Shown here in pieces: positions 1 to 9,044 of a DNA stretch of 64,000 bases (positions are counted from its first letter, which is position 1; each line of letters starts with the position of its first letter). Origin of the DNA: Massilia agri (GTDB lineage: Bacteria; Pseudomonadota; Gammaproteobacteria; Burkholderiales; Burkholderiaceae_D); contig NZ_JANUHA010000002.1 of the NCBI RefSeq assembly GCF_024753255.1, forward strand, positions 62,001 through 126,000, written 5' to 3'. A program made the translations under genes and the position numbers. The notes beneath the pieces are model-generated. The model searched no databases, was not told the DNA's origin, and worked only from the letters and a program-made list of their open reading frames with translations.

Positions 1-701
1 CGCTGCTCGATGTAGTCGTCGAAAGACAGGCCGCTGGTGCGCTGCACGATGTAGCCGGCCAGCGCCGTGGCCCAGTTCGAATAGCCCTGGGTGGTGCCGG
101 GATCGTACAGGTAGGGCGGAATGTAGCTCTTCAGGACCGCGCCGTTGTCCGGAGTATGGTCGCCGTAGACGATCAGGCCGCGGCCCGCCTCTTCCAGGCC
201 GGTCGTGTGGGTCAGCACGTGGCGCAGCGTGAGGGCCTTGCCGTTGCGGCCCGGGACGGTGAAATCGAGGTAGCGGTTGACGTCCGCGTCGAGATCGAGC
301 TTGCCCTGCTCGACCAGCTGCATCACGGCGGTCCAGGTGAACAGCTTGGAAATCGATCCGGGCCGGAACAGGGTGCGCGCGGGGTCGACCGGCAGCGCCT
401 TTTCCCAGTCGGCGTAGCCATAGCCTTTCTGGAGCAGGGGCTTGCCGTCCTTGACCACCACTACTACCGCACCGGGAACGCCGGTGGTGCGCAGGGCGCT
501 CGGCATCATGCCGTCCAGCCAGGTCTCGAGGTCGGATGCGTTCAGGACCGGCGTGGCGGCCGGCGTCACCGGCACCGCGGCCGGCGCAGGGGCCGCGGGG
601 GAAGCCGGGACCGGGCCGGGAGCCTGGGCATGGGCCGGCAGCAGCCGGCCGAGGACCAGTACGAATCCAAGCGCGAGGGCAGCGAGCGATGGGCGGCGCA
701 T
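1..701 (-). CDS. Serine hydrolase, beta-lactamase/penicillin-binding fold (3' part beyond window)
   Basis: The reading frame starts at the ATG at 701 and is still open at base 1, so only about 233 N-terminal residues are visible. Residues 1-26 form a signal peptide (MRRPSLAALALGFVLVLGRL, then an AHA-QA type cleavage region), followed by a Pro/Ala linker to about residue 52. The class C beta-lactamase/esterase motifs are present: SISK (nucleophile Ser116, Lys119) and YSN at about 207-209. It therefore acts on a peptide, ester or lactam substrate in the periplasm; the substrate cannot be told. Its start overlaps the stop of the TonB receptor gene (TGATG), which implies translational coupling, so the pair may serve uptake and processing of one compound. 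It need not be a true antibiotic-degrading beta-lactamase. Confidence 0.88.
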   Translation of the reverse strand, partial: MRRPSLAALALGFVLVLGRLLPAHAQAPGPVPASPAAPAPAAVPVTPAATPVLNASDLETWLDGMMPSALRTTGVPGAVVVVVKDGKPLLQKGYGYADWEKALPVDPARTLFRPGSISKLFTWTAVMQLVEQGKLDLDADVNRYLDFTVPGRNGKALTLRHVLTHTTGLEEAGRGLIVYGDHTPDNGAVLKSYIPPYLYDPGTTQGYSNWATALAGYIVQRTSGLSFDDYIEQ

Positions 702-2938
702 CAGAAGCTCCTCGCCACGCTCAGGCCGACGGTGCGCGGCTGCATCGGCGTCGCACGCAAGGGGCCGCCGAACGAGGTCAGCGCGGTGTCGGCGCCGCTC
801 AGGGCGCGCTTGTCCGTCAGGTTACGGACAAACGCCCCGAGCTCCCAGCCGTCGATGTCCACGCCCAGCTGCGCATCCGCGACCGTATAGCCCGGGATGC
901 TGAAATACGGCACCGAGCTGGTGGGCGTATCGAAGCCCGCATTGCGCTGGCCGACGTGGCGCACGCCGAGCCCCGCCCAGGCGCGCTTGCCGTTCAATTC
1001 GAAGTCGTAGCGGCCGTTCACGGACGCCGAGAACCTGGCGGTGTTCGGCAGGCGCATGCCGGCCTGGCCCAGGGCGGGCGCGTCTTCGGTCAGCTTGGCG
1101 TCGGTCCAGGCCAGGCTCCCATCCAGGCTGAATCGCTCGTTCACCTTGTAGCGCAGGGCCAGCTCCAGGCCCTTCGATTCGGCCTCGCCGGCATTTCCGG
1201 TCAGCGTGGTCACCCCGAAAGCGACCGGCTGCTGCAGCTTGTCCCAGCGGATGTCGAACAGCGCAAGCTCGAGGAACAGGCGCCGGTCCAGCAGGTCGGC
1301 CTTGTAGCCGACTTCATAGCTCCACAGCTTGTCGGCTTCGAAGGTCAGCGGCGCGCCCGGGACGATCGACCCGTCCTGGTCGAGCGCCGGCGGATTCGGT
1401 CCGCCCGGACGGTAGCCGCTGGCGGCGCGGAAGTAGACGCTGCTGGACTTGTCGATCGAGTAGCGCGCTGTCGCCAGGTAGGTCTTCGACCCTTCCTTGC
1501 CGCCGGATTCGAAGTCTTTCACGCCATTGGTGACGGTGCCGTAGACCTGGCGGTTGCGCGCATTGCGGGCGCCGAGCGTGAAGGACCAGGCGGCAGAAGG
1601 GTTCCAGGTGATGTCGCCGTACAAGGCGTTCTCCTGGAAACGCGAGGGCTGGCCCGAGGTGACGAAGTCCATCTGCGAACTATCCGGCAGCTGGGCCCAC
1701 AGGCGCTGGTAGCGGTTGCCGGTTTCCTTGTTGTGGTAGAAGCCCAGCAGCCATTCGACCGGACCGCGGCTCGAGGTCAGGCGCACTTCCGCGGTGCGCT
1801 TGCGCAGGTCGGTGTCATTGTCGAGACCCGCGAAGTCGATGCCGGCCGCCCCCACGATCTCGGTGGCGTCGAGCGCCGTCTTCGCCTTGAAGCGCTGGCT
1901 GGAGGCGATCACGTTCAGGCGCGCCCAGCCCATCTCGTATTCGACGGTCCCGGACAGCACGCCGGTGCGGATGCTGTAGGGTTCGGGGCGGTAGAGGAAC
2001 TGGGTCAGCTCGCCGTGCAGTGGCTGGCCGGTGCGGGCGTCGTACTGGGCGATGACGGTGCCGTCGCGCTCGATGTCCTGCTGGGTGGCGGTCAGGCGCA
2101 TGCGCAGCTTCGAACTCGGGTCGATCAGCACCGACAGGCGCATGCCGCGCGTGTCGCCGTCGTTGACGTGCTTGCCCGCCGCCGGGCCGATGGCGCGCAG
2201 GAAGCCGCCGTCATGTTCGTTGAAGGCGGCCACCCGCAAGGCCGCCACGCCTTCGCTCAGGGGCGCGTTGATGACCGCGTGTTCGGTGTGCCCGAGCGCG
2301 CCCTTGCGGCTCTGGCGCACCGCCAGGCCGGCCTTGCCCGACAGGCCGCTCGGATCGGGGTCGTTGGTCACGTACTTGAGCAGGCCGCCCATCGCGCCGG
2401 CGCCGTACAGCGTGCCCTGGGGGCCGCGCAGCAGCTCGACGTGGTGCAGGTCGAGCAGCGACAGGTCCAGCGCCGATACCGCTTCGCCGACGAAGCCCGT
2501 GCTGGAGCCGAAGGGCGTGTCGTCGATATAGATGCCGACGGTCGGCGCGCTCAGGCTGCCCACCGTCACGCCGCGGATGCTCACCTGGCCACGCCCCGGT
2601 CCGCCATCGCTTTCCACGTGCACGCCCGGGAGCGAGCCCACGTAGTCGGTCAGCGAGGCGGCGCCGGAGCGCTCGAGGGATTCGGTGCTGATGGTCTCGA
2701 CGCGCAGCGGCACGTCGCGGATCGGCTCGCGGCGCCGGGTGGCGGTTACGGTGACGACTTCGGTCTTGCTGTCGGTGTCGGCGGCCGGACCGGACCCCGG
2801 ATCGGCCGCCTGCCCGGTCTGGGCCGCGGCCTGGGCGCAGGCCAGGGACAGGAGGGAAGCGACGGCGAGGGAAACCGCCTTGCGGCGCGGGAAGTCGCTT
2901 GTTGTGGTATTCGACAGCTGCGAAACGCTTCGGTACAT
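701..2938 (-). CDS. TonB-dependent outer-membrane receptor
   Basis: A 745-residue protein with an N-terminal signal region ending near residue 40, a TonB-box-like EVVTVTA at about 60-66, a plug domain at roughly 67-185 (RGPQGTLYGAGAMGG near its end) and a beta-barrel ending in the aromatic ARSF. It should import a large or scarce nutrient across the outer membrane using TonB energy. AGGAG lies at 2946-2950, just before the start. The gene lies downstream of a LacI-family regulator on the same strand and is coupled to a serine hydrolase. LacI regulators often control carbohydrate-type TonB receptors, so a sugar-derived or glycoside ligand is a reasonable but unproved guess; the barrel gives no substrate signature that I recognise. 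Confidence 0.92.
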   Translation of the reverse strand: MYRSVSQLSNTTTSDFPRRKAVSLAVASLLSLACAQAAAQTGQAADPGSGPAADTDSKTEVVTVTATRRREPIRDVPLRVETISTESLERSGAASLTDYVGSLPGVHVESDGGPGRGQVSIRGVTVGSLSAPTVGIYIDDTPFGSSTGFVGEAVSALDLSLLDLHHVELLRGPQGTLYGAGAMGGLLKYVTNDPDPSGLSGKAGLAVRQSRKGALGHTEHAVINAPLSEGVAALRVAAFNEHDGGFLRAIGPAAGKHVNDGDTRGMRLSVLIDPSSKLRMRLTATQQDIERDGTVIAQYDARTGQPLHGELTQFLYRPEPYSIRTGVLSGTVEYEMGWARLNVIASSQRFKAKTALDATEIVGAAGIDFAGLDNDTDLRKRTAEVRLTSSRGPVEWLLGFYHNKETGNRYQRLWAQLPDSSQMDFVTSGQPSRFQENALYGDITWNPSAAWSFTLGARNARNRQVYGTVTNGVKDFESGGKEGSKTYLATARYSIDKSSSVYFRAASGYRPGGPNPPALDQDGSIVPGAPLTFEADKLWSYEVGYKADLLDRRLFLELALFDIRWDKLQQPVAFGVTTLTGNAGEAESKGLELALRYKVNERFSLDGSLAWTDAKLTEDAPALGQAGMRLPNTARFSASVNGRYDFELNGKRAWAGLGVRHVGQRNAGFDTPTSSVPYFSIPGYTVADAQLGVDIDGWELGAFVRNLTDKRALSGADTALTSFGGPLRATPMQPRTVGLSVARSF

Positions 2939-2992
2939 GATGCACTCCTGGTGATGGAACCGCGGTCAATACGCTTTTCAAAATACTACATT

Positions 2993-3021
2993 ATTTTCTG
3001 AATATTAAACAATCAGAAAAT
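2993..3021. promoter_or_regulatory. Inverted repeat in AT-rich gap upstream of TonB receptor
   Basis: ATTTTCTGA (2993-3001) and TCAGAAAAT (3013-3021) form a perfect 9-bp inverted repeat with an 11-bp spacer, about 55-85 bp upstream of the receptor start. The gap 2939-3165 is far more AT-rich here than its surroundings, and TTTTCTG recurs at 3033-3039. On the minus strand a weak promoter can be drawn through it (TTGTTT, 18 bp, TAGTAT). It could be an operator or a stem-loop after lacI; the protein that binds it is unknown. Confidence 0.45.
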
Positions 3022-3165
3022 TATGTTCGTTGTTTTCTGTTGTGGAAAATTTTGTTGTGCGCTGCAGGAGAAGACGCTGTCCGCGCGCGTGGCGGCGGGA
3101 AGCAGGGAGGAGGAGGAGAGGGATGGCCGGCACAGGGCCGGCGCAGGTGGGAAAGATGCGGAACG

Positions 3166-4179
3166 TCAGCGCGCTTGCGGCGCCGCGGTGGAATGGCGCA
3201 CGACGAGCTGCCCTCCCAGGCGCGTCTGGTGGCGCGGAGCCGGGTCGCCCTGGATGCGCTGCAGCAGCAGCTCGGTCAGCCGGCGCCCCATCTCATGGCT
3301 GGGCTGCGCGACGGTGGTGAGGCGGGGGGTCGCGAAGGCCGCCACGCCCAGGTCGTCGCCGCCGGCCACCGACAGCGCGGCGGGAACCGCGACGCCGGCC
3401 TCGCGCGCGGCGCACAGGGCGCCCAGGGCCATCAGGTCGTTGCAGGCGAACAGCGCGCTGGGCGGCGCGTCCAGGCCGAGCAGGCGGCGCGCGGCATCGT
3501 GGCCGCCCTGGCAGTCGGCGCTGCCATGCACCAGCAGCTTGGGATCGAGCGCGAGCCCGGCCTCGGCCAGCGCCCTGCGGCATCCGGCCAGGCGCGCCGA
3601 GCCGGCCGGCTCGTGTGCGGGGCCCGCGACGCAGGCGATGCGGCGGTGCCCCAGCTCGAGCAGGTGGCGGGTGGCGAGGTAGCCGGTCGCCTCGTGGTCC
3701 AGGCCGATGAAGTCGGTGTCGACGCCGGCGACGGCATGGTCGGCCAGCACCACCGGCACGCGCCCGCTCGACAGCAAGGCGGCCAGCTCCTCGTTGGCGC
3801 GGGCGGCGCCGGCCACCAGCACCAGGCCGTCGATGCGCTTCTCGATCAGCGAACGCAGGTGGGCCGCCTGGCGCTGCGGGTCCTCGTAGCCGTTGCACAG
3901 CATGATGTTGTAGCCCACCGCGAAGGCGGCGTCCTCGATGCCGCGCAGGAGCTCGGCCATGGCCGCATGGGTGTTGTCCGGCACGGAGACGCCGATGGTA
4001 CGGGTCTTGTCGTTCTTGAGGCTGCGCGCCATCGCGTTCGGGATGTAGCCCATCTCGCCGATGACCGCCAGCACGCGCTCGCGCACGTCCTCGCTCACCG
4101 CCCGCGTCTTGTTGATCACGTGCGAGACGGTCGAGGTCGATACGCCGGCCCGCTCCGCCACCTGCTTCATTGTTGCCAT
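3166..4179 (-). CDS. LacI/GalR-family transcriptional regulator
   Basis: This 337-residue protein has the family's usual length and architecture. An N-terminal helix-turn-helix occupies about residues 4-24 (MKQVAERAGVSTSTVSHVIN), with the hinge helix reading YIPNAMARSL, followed by a periplasmic-binding-protein-like sensor domain beginning at KTRTIGVSVPD. A strong GGAAGGAG site precedes the ATG at 4179. Members usually repress sugar uptake or catabolic genes until an effector binds. The neighbouring downstream TonB receptor and serine hydrolase on the same strand are the obvious candidate targets. A plausible promoter is TTGGCG (4224-4229), 18 bp, CATAAT (4200-4205) on the minus strand. The effector cannot be inferred. 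Confidence 0.93.
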   Translation of the reverse strand: MATMKQVAERAGVSTSTVSHVINKTRAVSEDVRERVLAVIGEMGYIPNAMARSLKNDKTRTIGVSVPDNTHAAMAELLRGIEDAAFAVGYNIMLCNGYEDPQRQAAHLRSLIEKRIDGLVLVAGAARANEELAALLSSGRVPVVLADHAVAGVDTDFIGLDHEATGYLATRHLLELGHRRIACVAGPAHEPAGSARLAGCRRALAEAGLALDPKLLVHGSADCQGGHDAARRLLGLDAPPSALFACNDLMALGALCAAREAGVAVPAALSVAGGDDLGVAAFATPRLTTVAQPSHEMGRRLTELLLQRIQGDPAPRHQTRLGGQLVVRHSTAAPQAR

Positions 4180-4274
4180 CCTGTCTCCTTCCGGCCCGGA
4201 TTATGACCGGAATGTGTCGGAACCGCCAATGGCGTATGGACATCACACGGGGCAGCATTGTGAATTCGTGCCCG

Positions 4275-4303
4275 TGTACAATCGGACAATTACCGCCTAT
4301 ATT
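4275..4303 (+). promoter_or_regulatory. Candidate sigma70 promoter of the Ter operon
   Basis: TGTACA (4275-4280) and TATATT (4298-4303) are separated by 17 bp and lie about 50 bp upstream of the terD start. The -10 box is good and the -35 box matches four of six consensus bases. No other convincing promoter is visible in this divergent gap. Confidence 0.5.
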
Positions 4304-4354
4304 GGGCGCTAAAAATCGATGGCCGATCCACCCCGACACGACAAAGGAGCATGT

Positions 4355-4930
4355 ATGGCAATCAGTCTGCAAAAAGGCGGCAACGTCAACCTGAGCAAGG
4401 AAGCACCGGGCCTGACCAAGGTCATCATCGGCCTGGGCTGGGATCCGCGCTCGACCGACGGCGCCGCTTTCGACCTCGACGGCAGCGCCTTCCTGCTGAA
4501 GGCCGACGCCAAGGTGCGCAGCGACACCGACTTCATCTTCTATAACAACCTGAAATCGAGCGACGGCTCGGTGGTCCACGCCGGCGACAACACCACCGGC
4601 CAGGGCGATGGCGACGACGAGAAGATCGCCGTCGACCTGTCGCGCGTGCCGGCCGAGGTCGAGAAGGTGTCGTTCTGCGTCACCATCCACGACGCCGATG
4701 CGCGCCGCCAGAACTTCGGCATGGTCGCCAAGGCCTATATCCGCTGCCTGAACGCGAATGGCGAAGCCGAGATCGCGCGCTACGACCTGTCCGAGGACAG
4801 CTCGACGGAAACCGCGATGATCTTCGGCGAGCTGTATCGCCACAGCGGCGAATGGAAGTTCCGCGCCGTCGGCCAGGGCTTCAAGGGCGGCCTGGGTCCG
4901 CTCGCGCGCTCCTTCGGCGTGAACGTCTAA
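4355..4930 (+). CDS. terD: TerD-family calcium-binding stress protein
   Basis: A 191-residue single-domain TerD protein starting [19 protein letters not shown], as in classical TerD/TerE. The conserved acidic calcium sites are visible: DLDGSAFLL, a [12 protein letters not shown] loop and FCVTIHDA. The ATG at 4355 is chosen because AAAGGAG lies at 4343-4348 and the family N-terminus begins there; an upstream in-frame extension to 4319 lacks similarity. TerD proteins are linked to tellurite, phage and envelope-stress phenotypes, but their biochemical role is unsettled. It is the first gene of a seven-gene operon with a predicted small-molecule biosynthetic set; terB, terC and terZ are absent here. 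Confidence 0.95.
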   Translation: MAISLQKGGNVNLSKEAPGLTKVIIGLGWDPRSTDGAAFDLDGSAFLLKADAKVRSDTDFIFYNNLKSSDGSVVHAGDNTTGQGDGDDEKIAVDLSRVPAEVEKVSFCVTIHDADARRQNFGMVAKAYIRCLNANGEAEIARYDLSEDSSTETAMIFGELYRHSGEWKFRAVGQGFKGGLGPLARSFGVNV

Positions 4931-5019
4931 GCGGCATCCCAGCAATAAAGAGAGGCGGCGGCAGCCGCCCTTTCTGCGCGCCCATCCGGGCGCGAAGTCC
5001 ATCTGTCTCGAAAGACTCC

Positions 5020-6039
5020 ATGCGCGTCTGGTTCAACAGGACGTTCTCGTCCGTCTACACCGCCCTCAAGCTGATCCGCGAAGCCGATGAGCACGGGCGT
5101 TTCACCCTCATCCACAGCAATGCCAACCGCCATACCCCGGCGGCGCGGATCGCCCACGAGTTCCACGGCGAACCGACCGGGCTGGCGCCGGAGGCCTACG
5201 TCGACTGGTGCCTGGAGTTCTGCCGCCTGCAGCGCATCGACATCTTCGTGCCGGGCCGCGAGGCCACCACGCTGTCGAACCACCACGCGCGCTTCGAGGC
5301 GATCGGTACGCGGGTGCTGAGCGCGGCCACGCCGTCCAGGCTGCAGCTCATCCACGACAAGGCCGGCTTCTACGCCGAAACGGATTTGCCGCTGGCGCCG
5401 GTGGCCGAGTTCCGCCGCTTCGAGAACCTGGCCGAATTCGACGCCGCCTGGGATGAACTGCGCCCGCGCCATGCGAAGCTGTGCATCAAGCCTTCGCGCG
5501 GCATCTACGGCATCGGCTTCGCCATCGTCGACGAAGAGCGCAGCAGCGCCGCCCTGCTCCTCGCAGGCGTCGAATACCACATCGGCTACCAGGACCTGCG
5601 CCGCGGGCTGGCGGAGCTGGGCGAGTTCCGCACCATGCTCCTGATGGAATACCTGGACGGCCACGAATACAGCGTCGACTGCGTCGGCGACCGCGGCCGC
5701 CTGGTGGCGGCGGTGGCGCGCCGCAAGCTGCCGGGAGCCGGCAGCGGCCAGCTGATCGACATGCGGCCCGAAATCATCGAGGCGACCGCGAAGCTCGCCG
5801 GCGACTATGGCCTCTCCGGCATCTTCAACGTGCAGTTCCGCGAGGCGGCGGGCAAGCCGCGTCTTCTGGAGATCAACCCGCGCATGTCGGGCGGCATCGG
5901 CATGGCCTGCGCGGCCGGACCGAACCTGCCCTGGATCGCGCTGAAGGGTTTTGCGGACGGCTTCGACACCGTCAGGGTGCCGGAGGTGCGCGGCGGCATG
6001 CGCGTGATCGAGATGCCGCAGCCCCAGGAGCTGCCATGA
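5020..6039 (+). CDS. ATP-grasp ligase of the Ter-associated biosynthetic cluster
   Basis: A 339-residue protein with an ATP-grasp core: the Lys-containing CIKPSRGIYGIGF segment, the LLMEYLDGHEYSVDC strand and the metal-binding LEINPRMSGGIGMA motif near the C-terminus. Such enzymes form an acyl-phosphate from ATP and ligate it to an amine or similar acceptor. It matches what I know as the ATPgrasp_Ter family. The ATG at 5020 is preferred over an earlier in-frame start that would overlap terD, although no strong Shine-Dalgarno precedes it. The stop overlaps the next start as ATGA (6036-6039), so it is coupled to the PRTase gene. Substrates are unknown. Confidence 0.88.
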   Translation: MRVWFNRTFSSVYTALKLIREADEHGRFTLIHSNANRHTPAARIAHEFHGEPTGLAPEAYVDWCLEFCRLQRIDIFVPGREATTLSNHHARFEAIGTRVLSAATPSRLQLIHDKAGFYAETDLPLAPVAEFRRFENLAEFDAAWDELRPRHAKLCIKPSRGIYGIGFAIVDEERSSAALLLAGVEYHIGYQDLRRGLAELGEFRTMLLMEYLDGHEYSVDCVGDRGRLVAAVARRKLPGAGSGQLIDMRPEIIEATAKLAGDYGLSGIFNVQFREAAGKPRLLEINPRMSGGIGMACAAGPNLPWIALKGFADGFDTVRVPEVRGGMRVIEMPQPQELP

Positions 6040-7220
6040 ACAGCCGCTCCAACCCGCTTGAGCTGGCGCGACGCAGCGTGGCGCTGCCGACCGGCACGCT
6101 CGAGCTGACCCTCGACAGGGGCGCCATGGAGGCGGACGACCTGCTCGGTTTCGCCGCGCGCGCCAATGCCAAGCGCGGTTTCCTCTTCCTGAGCAAGGTG
6201 CTGGGCAAGCATTGGCCGGTCAGGCCCTCGACCATGCTGCAGGTGCACGACCGGCTCGCCGCGACCGTGCCGGAGGTGGAAGGCCCGATCGTCTTCATCG
6301 CCATGGCCGAAACCGCGATCGGACTGGGCCAGGGCGTGTTCGAAGCCTGGCTGCGCGCGCATCCGGGCTGCGAGGCCCTGTTCGTGCACACCACGCGCTA
6401 CCGCGTGGGCAGCGGGGACCTGATCGAGTTCGAGGAAGCGCACAGCCACGCGCCGCGCCAGTTCCTGCACATGCCGGAAGACCCGGCCTTGCGTGCCCTC
6501 CTCCTGAACGCCGGCACCCTGGTGCTGGTGGACGACGAAGCCAGCACCGGCAACACCTTCCTGAACCTGACCAATGCCTGCCGCCGCCTGAACCCAGGCA
6601 TCGCGCGCGTGCACCTGGCGACGATCACCAACTTCATGGGCCGCGACGCCACCGACGGCCTGTCCGCCCGCTTCGGCCTGCCGGTCACCATGGGGGCGCT
6701 GGTCGATGGCGAATACCGCTTCCAGCCCGGCGACTACGTGGCGCCGATTGAGGCGGCCCAGCGTTTCGATCCGGATGCCGACCGCGGCGCCAGCACCCGC
6801 TTCGGGCGCCTCGGCCTGCGCCGCGCCCTGGACGCGCCCGAACAGCTGGCCGAGCGCCTGGCCGGCGAATTCGCGCCCGGGGCCACCGTTGCGGTGCTGG
6901 GCACCGGCGAATTCATGCATGCGGCGACCCTGCTGGGTGCGGCTTTGGCGCGGCGCGGCGTGGATGTGAAGATCCAATCGACCACGCGTTCGCCCATCCT
7001 CACATGGGGTGCGGTCAGCCACGCCCTGCGCTTCCCCGACAACTACGGCGAAGGCGTCGCCAACTTCATCTACAACATCGCGCCCGGCCAGTACGATCAC
7101 GTGCTGGTCTGCCACGAGACCGCGCCAAACGCCGCCCTGCGCGAACTGGCGGAGCTCCTGCACGCGCGCTTGTTCCACTTCCAGTCCGAGGCCAAAGTTG
7201 AAGAAGTTCCTGTTCGCTGA
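6036..7220 (+). CDS. Phosphoribosyltransferase-like protein with TRSP domain (PRTase_2/TRSP)
   Basis: A 394-residue protein. Residues about 20-235 form a type I phosphoribosyltransferase fold with a PRPP-binding-type segment VLVDDEASTGNT at about 163-174. After a short linker comes the C-terminal domain named for its TRSP motif, seen here as STTRSP at about 315-320 and followed by a conserved GxGxAN-like stretch. This pairing is typical of the Ter biosynthetic cluster, where it is predicted to build or transfer a ribosyl group to make a nucleoside-like compound. It starts inside the stop of the ATP-grasp gene (ATGA), and its end overlaps the HAD gene. The chemistry is predicted, not demonstrated. 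Confidence 0.88.
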   Translation: MNSRSNPLELARRSVALPTGTLELTLDRGAMEADDLLGFAARANAKRGFLFLSKVLGKHWPVRPSTMLQVHDRLAATVPEVEGPIVFIAMAETAIGLGQGVFEAWLRAHPGCEALFVHTTRYRVGSGDLIEFEEAHSHAPRQFLHMPEDPALRALLLNAGTLVLVDDEASTGNTFLNLTNACRRLNPGIARVHLATITNFMGRDATDGLSARFGLPVTMGALVDGEYRFQPGDYVAPIEAAQRFDPDADRGASTRFGRLGLRRALDAPEQLAERLAGEFAPGATVAVLGTGEFMHAATLLGAALARRGVDVKIQSTTRSPILTWGAVSHALRFPDNYGEGVANFIYNIAPGQYDHVLVCHETAPNAALRELAELLHARLFHFQSEAKVEEVPVR

Positions 7221-7959
7221 CCTGGACGATACGCTGTTCCAGACTTTCGAGAAGTGCGGGCCGCTGAACGGCGCCGACATGCTCGAGCCGGCCGCCTATT
7301 ACAGGGACGGCAGCATCTGCTCGTACACCACGCGCGCCCAGCGCGCCTTCCTCAGCTTCGTGCAGGACGGGATGACGGTGATCCCGACCACCGCGCGCGA
7401 CCACGACGGATTGAAGCGCGTGCACCTGCCTTTCGACAGCTACGCCATCATCAACTACGGCGGCGTGGTGCTGCGGCCCGACGGGCATGCGGACAAGCCC
7501 TGGCTCGAGCAGACCCGCGCGGCCATGCACACCGCCCTGCCCGGCCTGCAGGAGCTGGCGCGCCACATCGACGCCTATGCGGCGCGCACGGGTTTCGGCG
7601 GGCGCGCGCGCATGATCGAGGACTTCGCCACGCCCTTCTTCCTGGTCGTGAAAGACCCGGACAAGCGCCACGAACGCCTGGCGACGGTCGAGCAGGAAGC
7701 GGTGCTGCCCTGGATCGCCGACGGCCACGGGGACTACTGCGTCCACCGCAACGGCAACAACCTGGCCATCCTGCCGAAGGCGCTCGACAAGGCCAATGCC
7801 GTGGCCCGCGTCACCGAGCTGCTGCGCGCCGAGCACGGCGACATCGTCACCTTCGGCATGGGCGACAGCCGTTCGGATGCGCGCTTCATGGCCGCCTGCG
7901 ACTATGCCATCGTCCCGCGCGCCACCCAATTGGCGCGCCTGACCGTGGAGGCGCTGTGA
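7198..7959 (+). CDS. HAD-superfamily phosphohydrolase of the Ter cluster
   Basis: A 253-residue protein beginning LKKFLFADLDDTLFQT, which holds HAD motif I (nucleophile Asp8, acid/base Asp10). Late motifs appear as GMGDSRSDARFM, the acidic motif IV. A cap domain of about 100 residues lies between them, resembling sucrose-phosphate-phosphatase-type HADs. The likely start is a TTG at 7198: it places motif I at the expected distance from the N-terminus, has GAGG at 7188-7191, and overlaps the upstream stop by 23 bp. An ATG-started version would have to begin far inside the preceding gene. It should remove a phosphate from an intermediate of the cluster's pathway. Confidence 0.85.
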   Translation: MKKFLFADLDDTLFQTFEKCGPLNGADMLEPAAYYRDGSICSYTTRAQRAFLSFVQDGMTVIPTTARDHDGLKRVHLPFDSYAIINYGGVVLRPDGHADKPWLEQTRAAMHTALPGLQELARHIDAYAARTGFGGRARMIEDFATPFFLVVKDPDKRHERLATVEQEAVLPWIADGHGDYCVHRNGNNLAILPKALDKANAVARVTELLRAEHGDIVTFGMGDSRSDARFMAACDYAIVPRATQLARLTVEAL

Positions 7960-9044
7960 GCTTCTCGGGCAGCTACCGCAGCGAGGACGTGACTTTCCTG
8001 CTGACGCGGCTGGAGGCGCAGAGCTTCACCAGCGTCGCTGAAAAGGAACGCCTGATCCAGTCGGGCCAGCGCCACTACAGCCAGATGCTGTCGCAGGAAT
8101 CGCCGCCCTCGCCACGCTACATGGCGGTGTTCGAGGACGCCTGCCGCGCCAACAATGAGCGCATGGCGCTTGATTGCCTGCGCCTGGCCAGCCTGGTCGA
8201 CGCCCGCCGCGAAGGCGACATCACCGTGGTGTCGCTGGCGCGCGCCGGCACGCCGGTGGGCGTGGTGGTGACGCGCCTGCTGCGCGAGGTGTTCGGGCGC
8301 AAGGCGACGCATTACTGCGTCTCGATCGTGCGCGACCGCGGCATCGACTGGGCGGCGCTGCGCCACATCCTCGCGAATGGCCATGCGCCGGAATCGATCG
8401 TCTTCGTGGACGGCTGGACCGGCAAGGGCGTGATCGCGCGCGAGCTCGCGCTGTCGGTGTCCGCCTTCAATGCGAGCGAAAAGAGCAAGATCGACAACGG
8501 CCTCTACGTGCTGTCCGATCTCTCGGGAGCCAGCGCCTGCGCCGCTTCCGGGGACGATTACCTGATCCCGTCCAGCATCCTGAACGCGACGGTATCGGGA
8601 CTGGTGAGCCGCACGGTGCTGGACGAACGCATCGGCCCGCAGGATTTCCATGGCTGCGTGTATTACGGCGAGTTCGCGCCGCATGACCAATCGCAGCGCT
8701 TCGCGGACGAAGTGGCGGCGCTGGCCATCGCGCAGGCCGGGCAGGCCATTCCGGCCCCAAGCGCGCTGGACGCGCCGGCGGCTGCGCAGCGTTCGCGCGC
8801 CTACCTGGACGGCGCCATGGCACGCTACGGCATCCGGGACGTCAACATGATTAAACCCGGCATCGGTGAAGCGACTCGGGTGCTGCTGCGCCGCGTGCCG
8901 CGCCTGCTGGTGCTGCGTGCGCGCGGCGCGCCGGATGTGGCCCACCTCGAGGTGCTGGCCGAAGAAAAACAGGTCCCGGTCGAGATCGATGCGGACCTCC
9001 CCTACCACGCAGTATCCCTGATCAGGAGTGCATCGGATGGCTAA
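7956..9044 (+). CDS. Phosphoribosyltransferase with C-terminal PELOTA-type RNA-binding domain
   Basis: A 362-residue protein starting with GTG at 7956 that overlaps the HAD stop (GTGA). The N-terminal two-thirds is a PRTase-like domain with VSLARAGTPVG and the PRPP-loop-like IVFVDGWTGKG at about 148-158. The C-terminal 75 residues (PRLLVLRARG onward, ending in a VEIDADLPYHAVSLI segment) match the small PELOTA_1 domain found in the same protein in other Ter clusters. The second PRTase in this operon supports a pathway with two ribosyl-transfer steps, or one synthase acting on an RNA-related substrate. No substrate evidence is visible. Confidence 0.85.
   Translation: MSFSGSYRSEDVTFLLTRLEAQSFTSVAEKERLIQSGQRHYSQMLSQESPPSPRYMAVFEDACRANNERMALDCLRLASLVDARREGDITVVSLARAGTPVGVVVTRLLREVFGRKATHYCVSIVRDRGIDWAALRHILANGHAPESIVFVDGWTGKGVIARELALSVSAFNASEKSKIDNGLYVLSDLSGASACAASGDDYLIPSSILNATVSGLVSRTVLDERIGPQDFHGCVYYGEFAPHDQSQRFADEVAALAIAQAGQAIPAPSALDAPAAAQRSRAYLDGAMARYGIRDVNMIKPGIGEATRVLLRRVPRLLVLRARGAPDVAHLEVLAEEKQVPVEIDADLPYHAVSLIRSASDG

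Noticed and set aside
1-701. Antibiotic-resistance beta-lactamase
   Set aside because: Only the general fold motifs are visible, the gene is cut, and the coupling with a TonB receptor points to an esterase or peptidase role.
536-3001. Open frame of 821 codons on the plus strand
   Set aside because: It is antisense to the TonB receptor and hydrolase genes, low in complexity (Arg/Ala/Gly/Gln) and matches no family; a GC-rich shadow.
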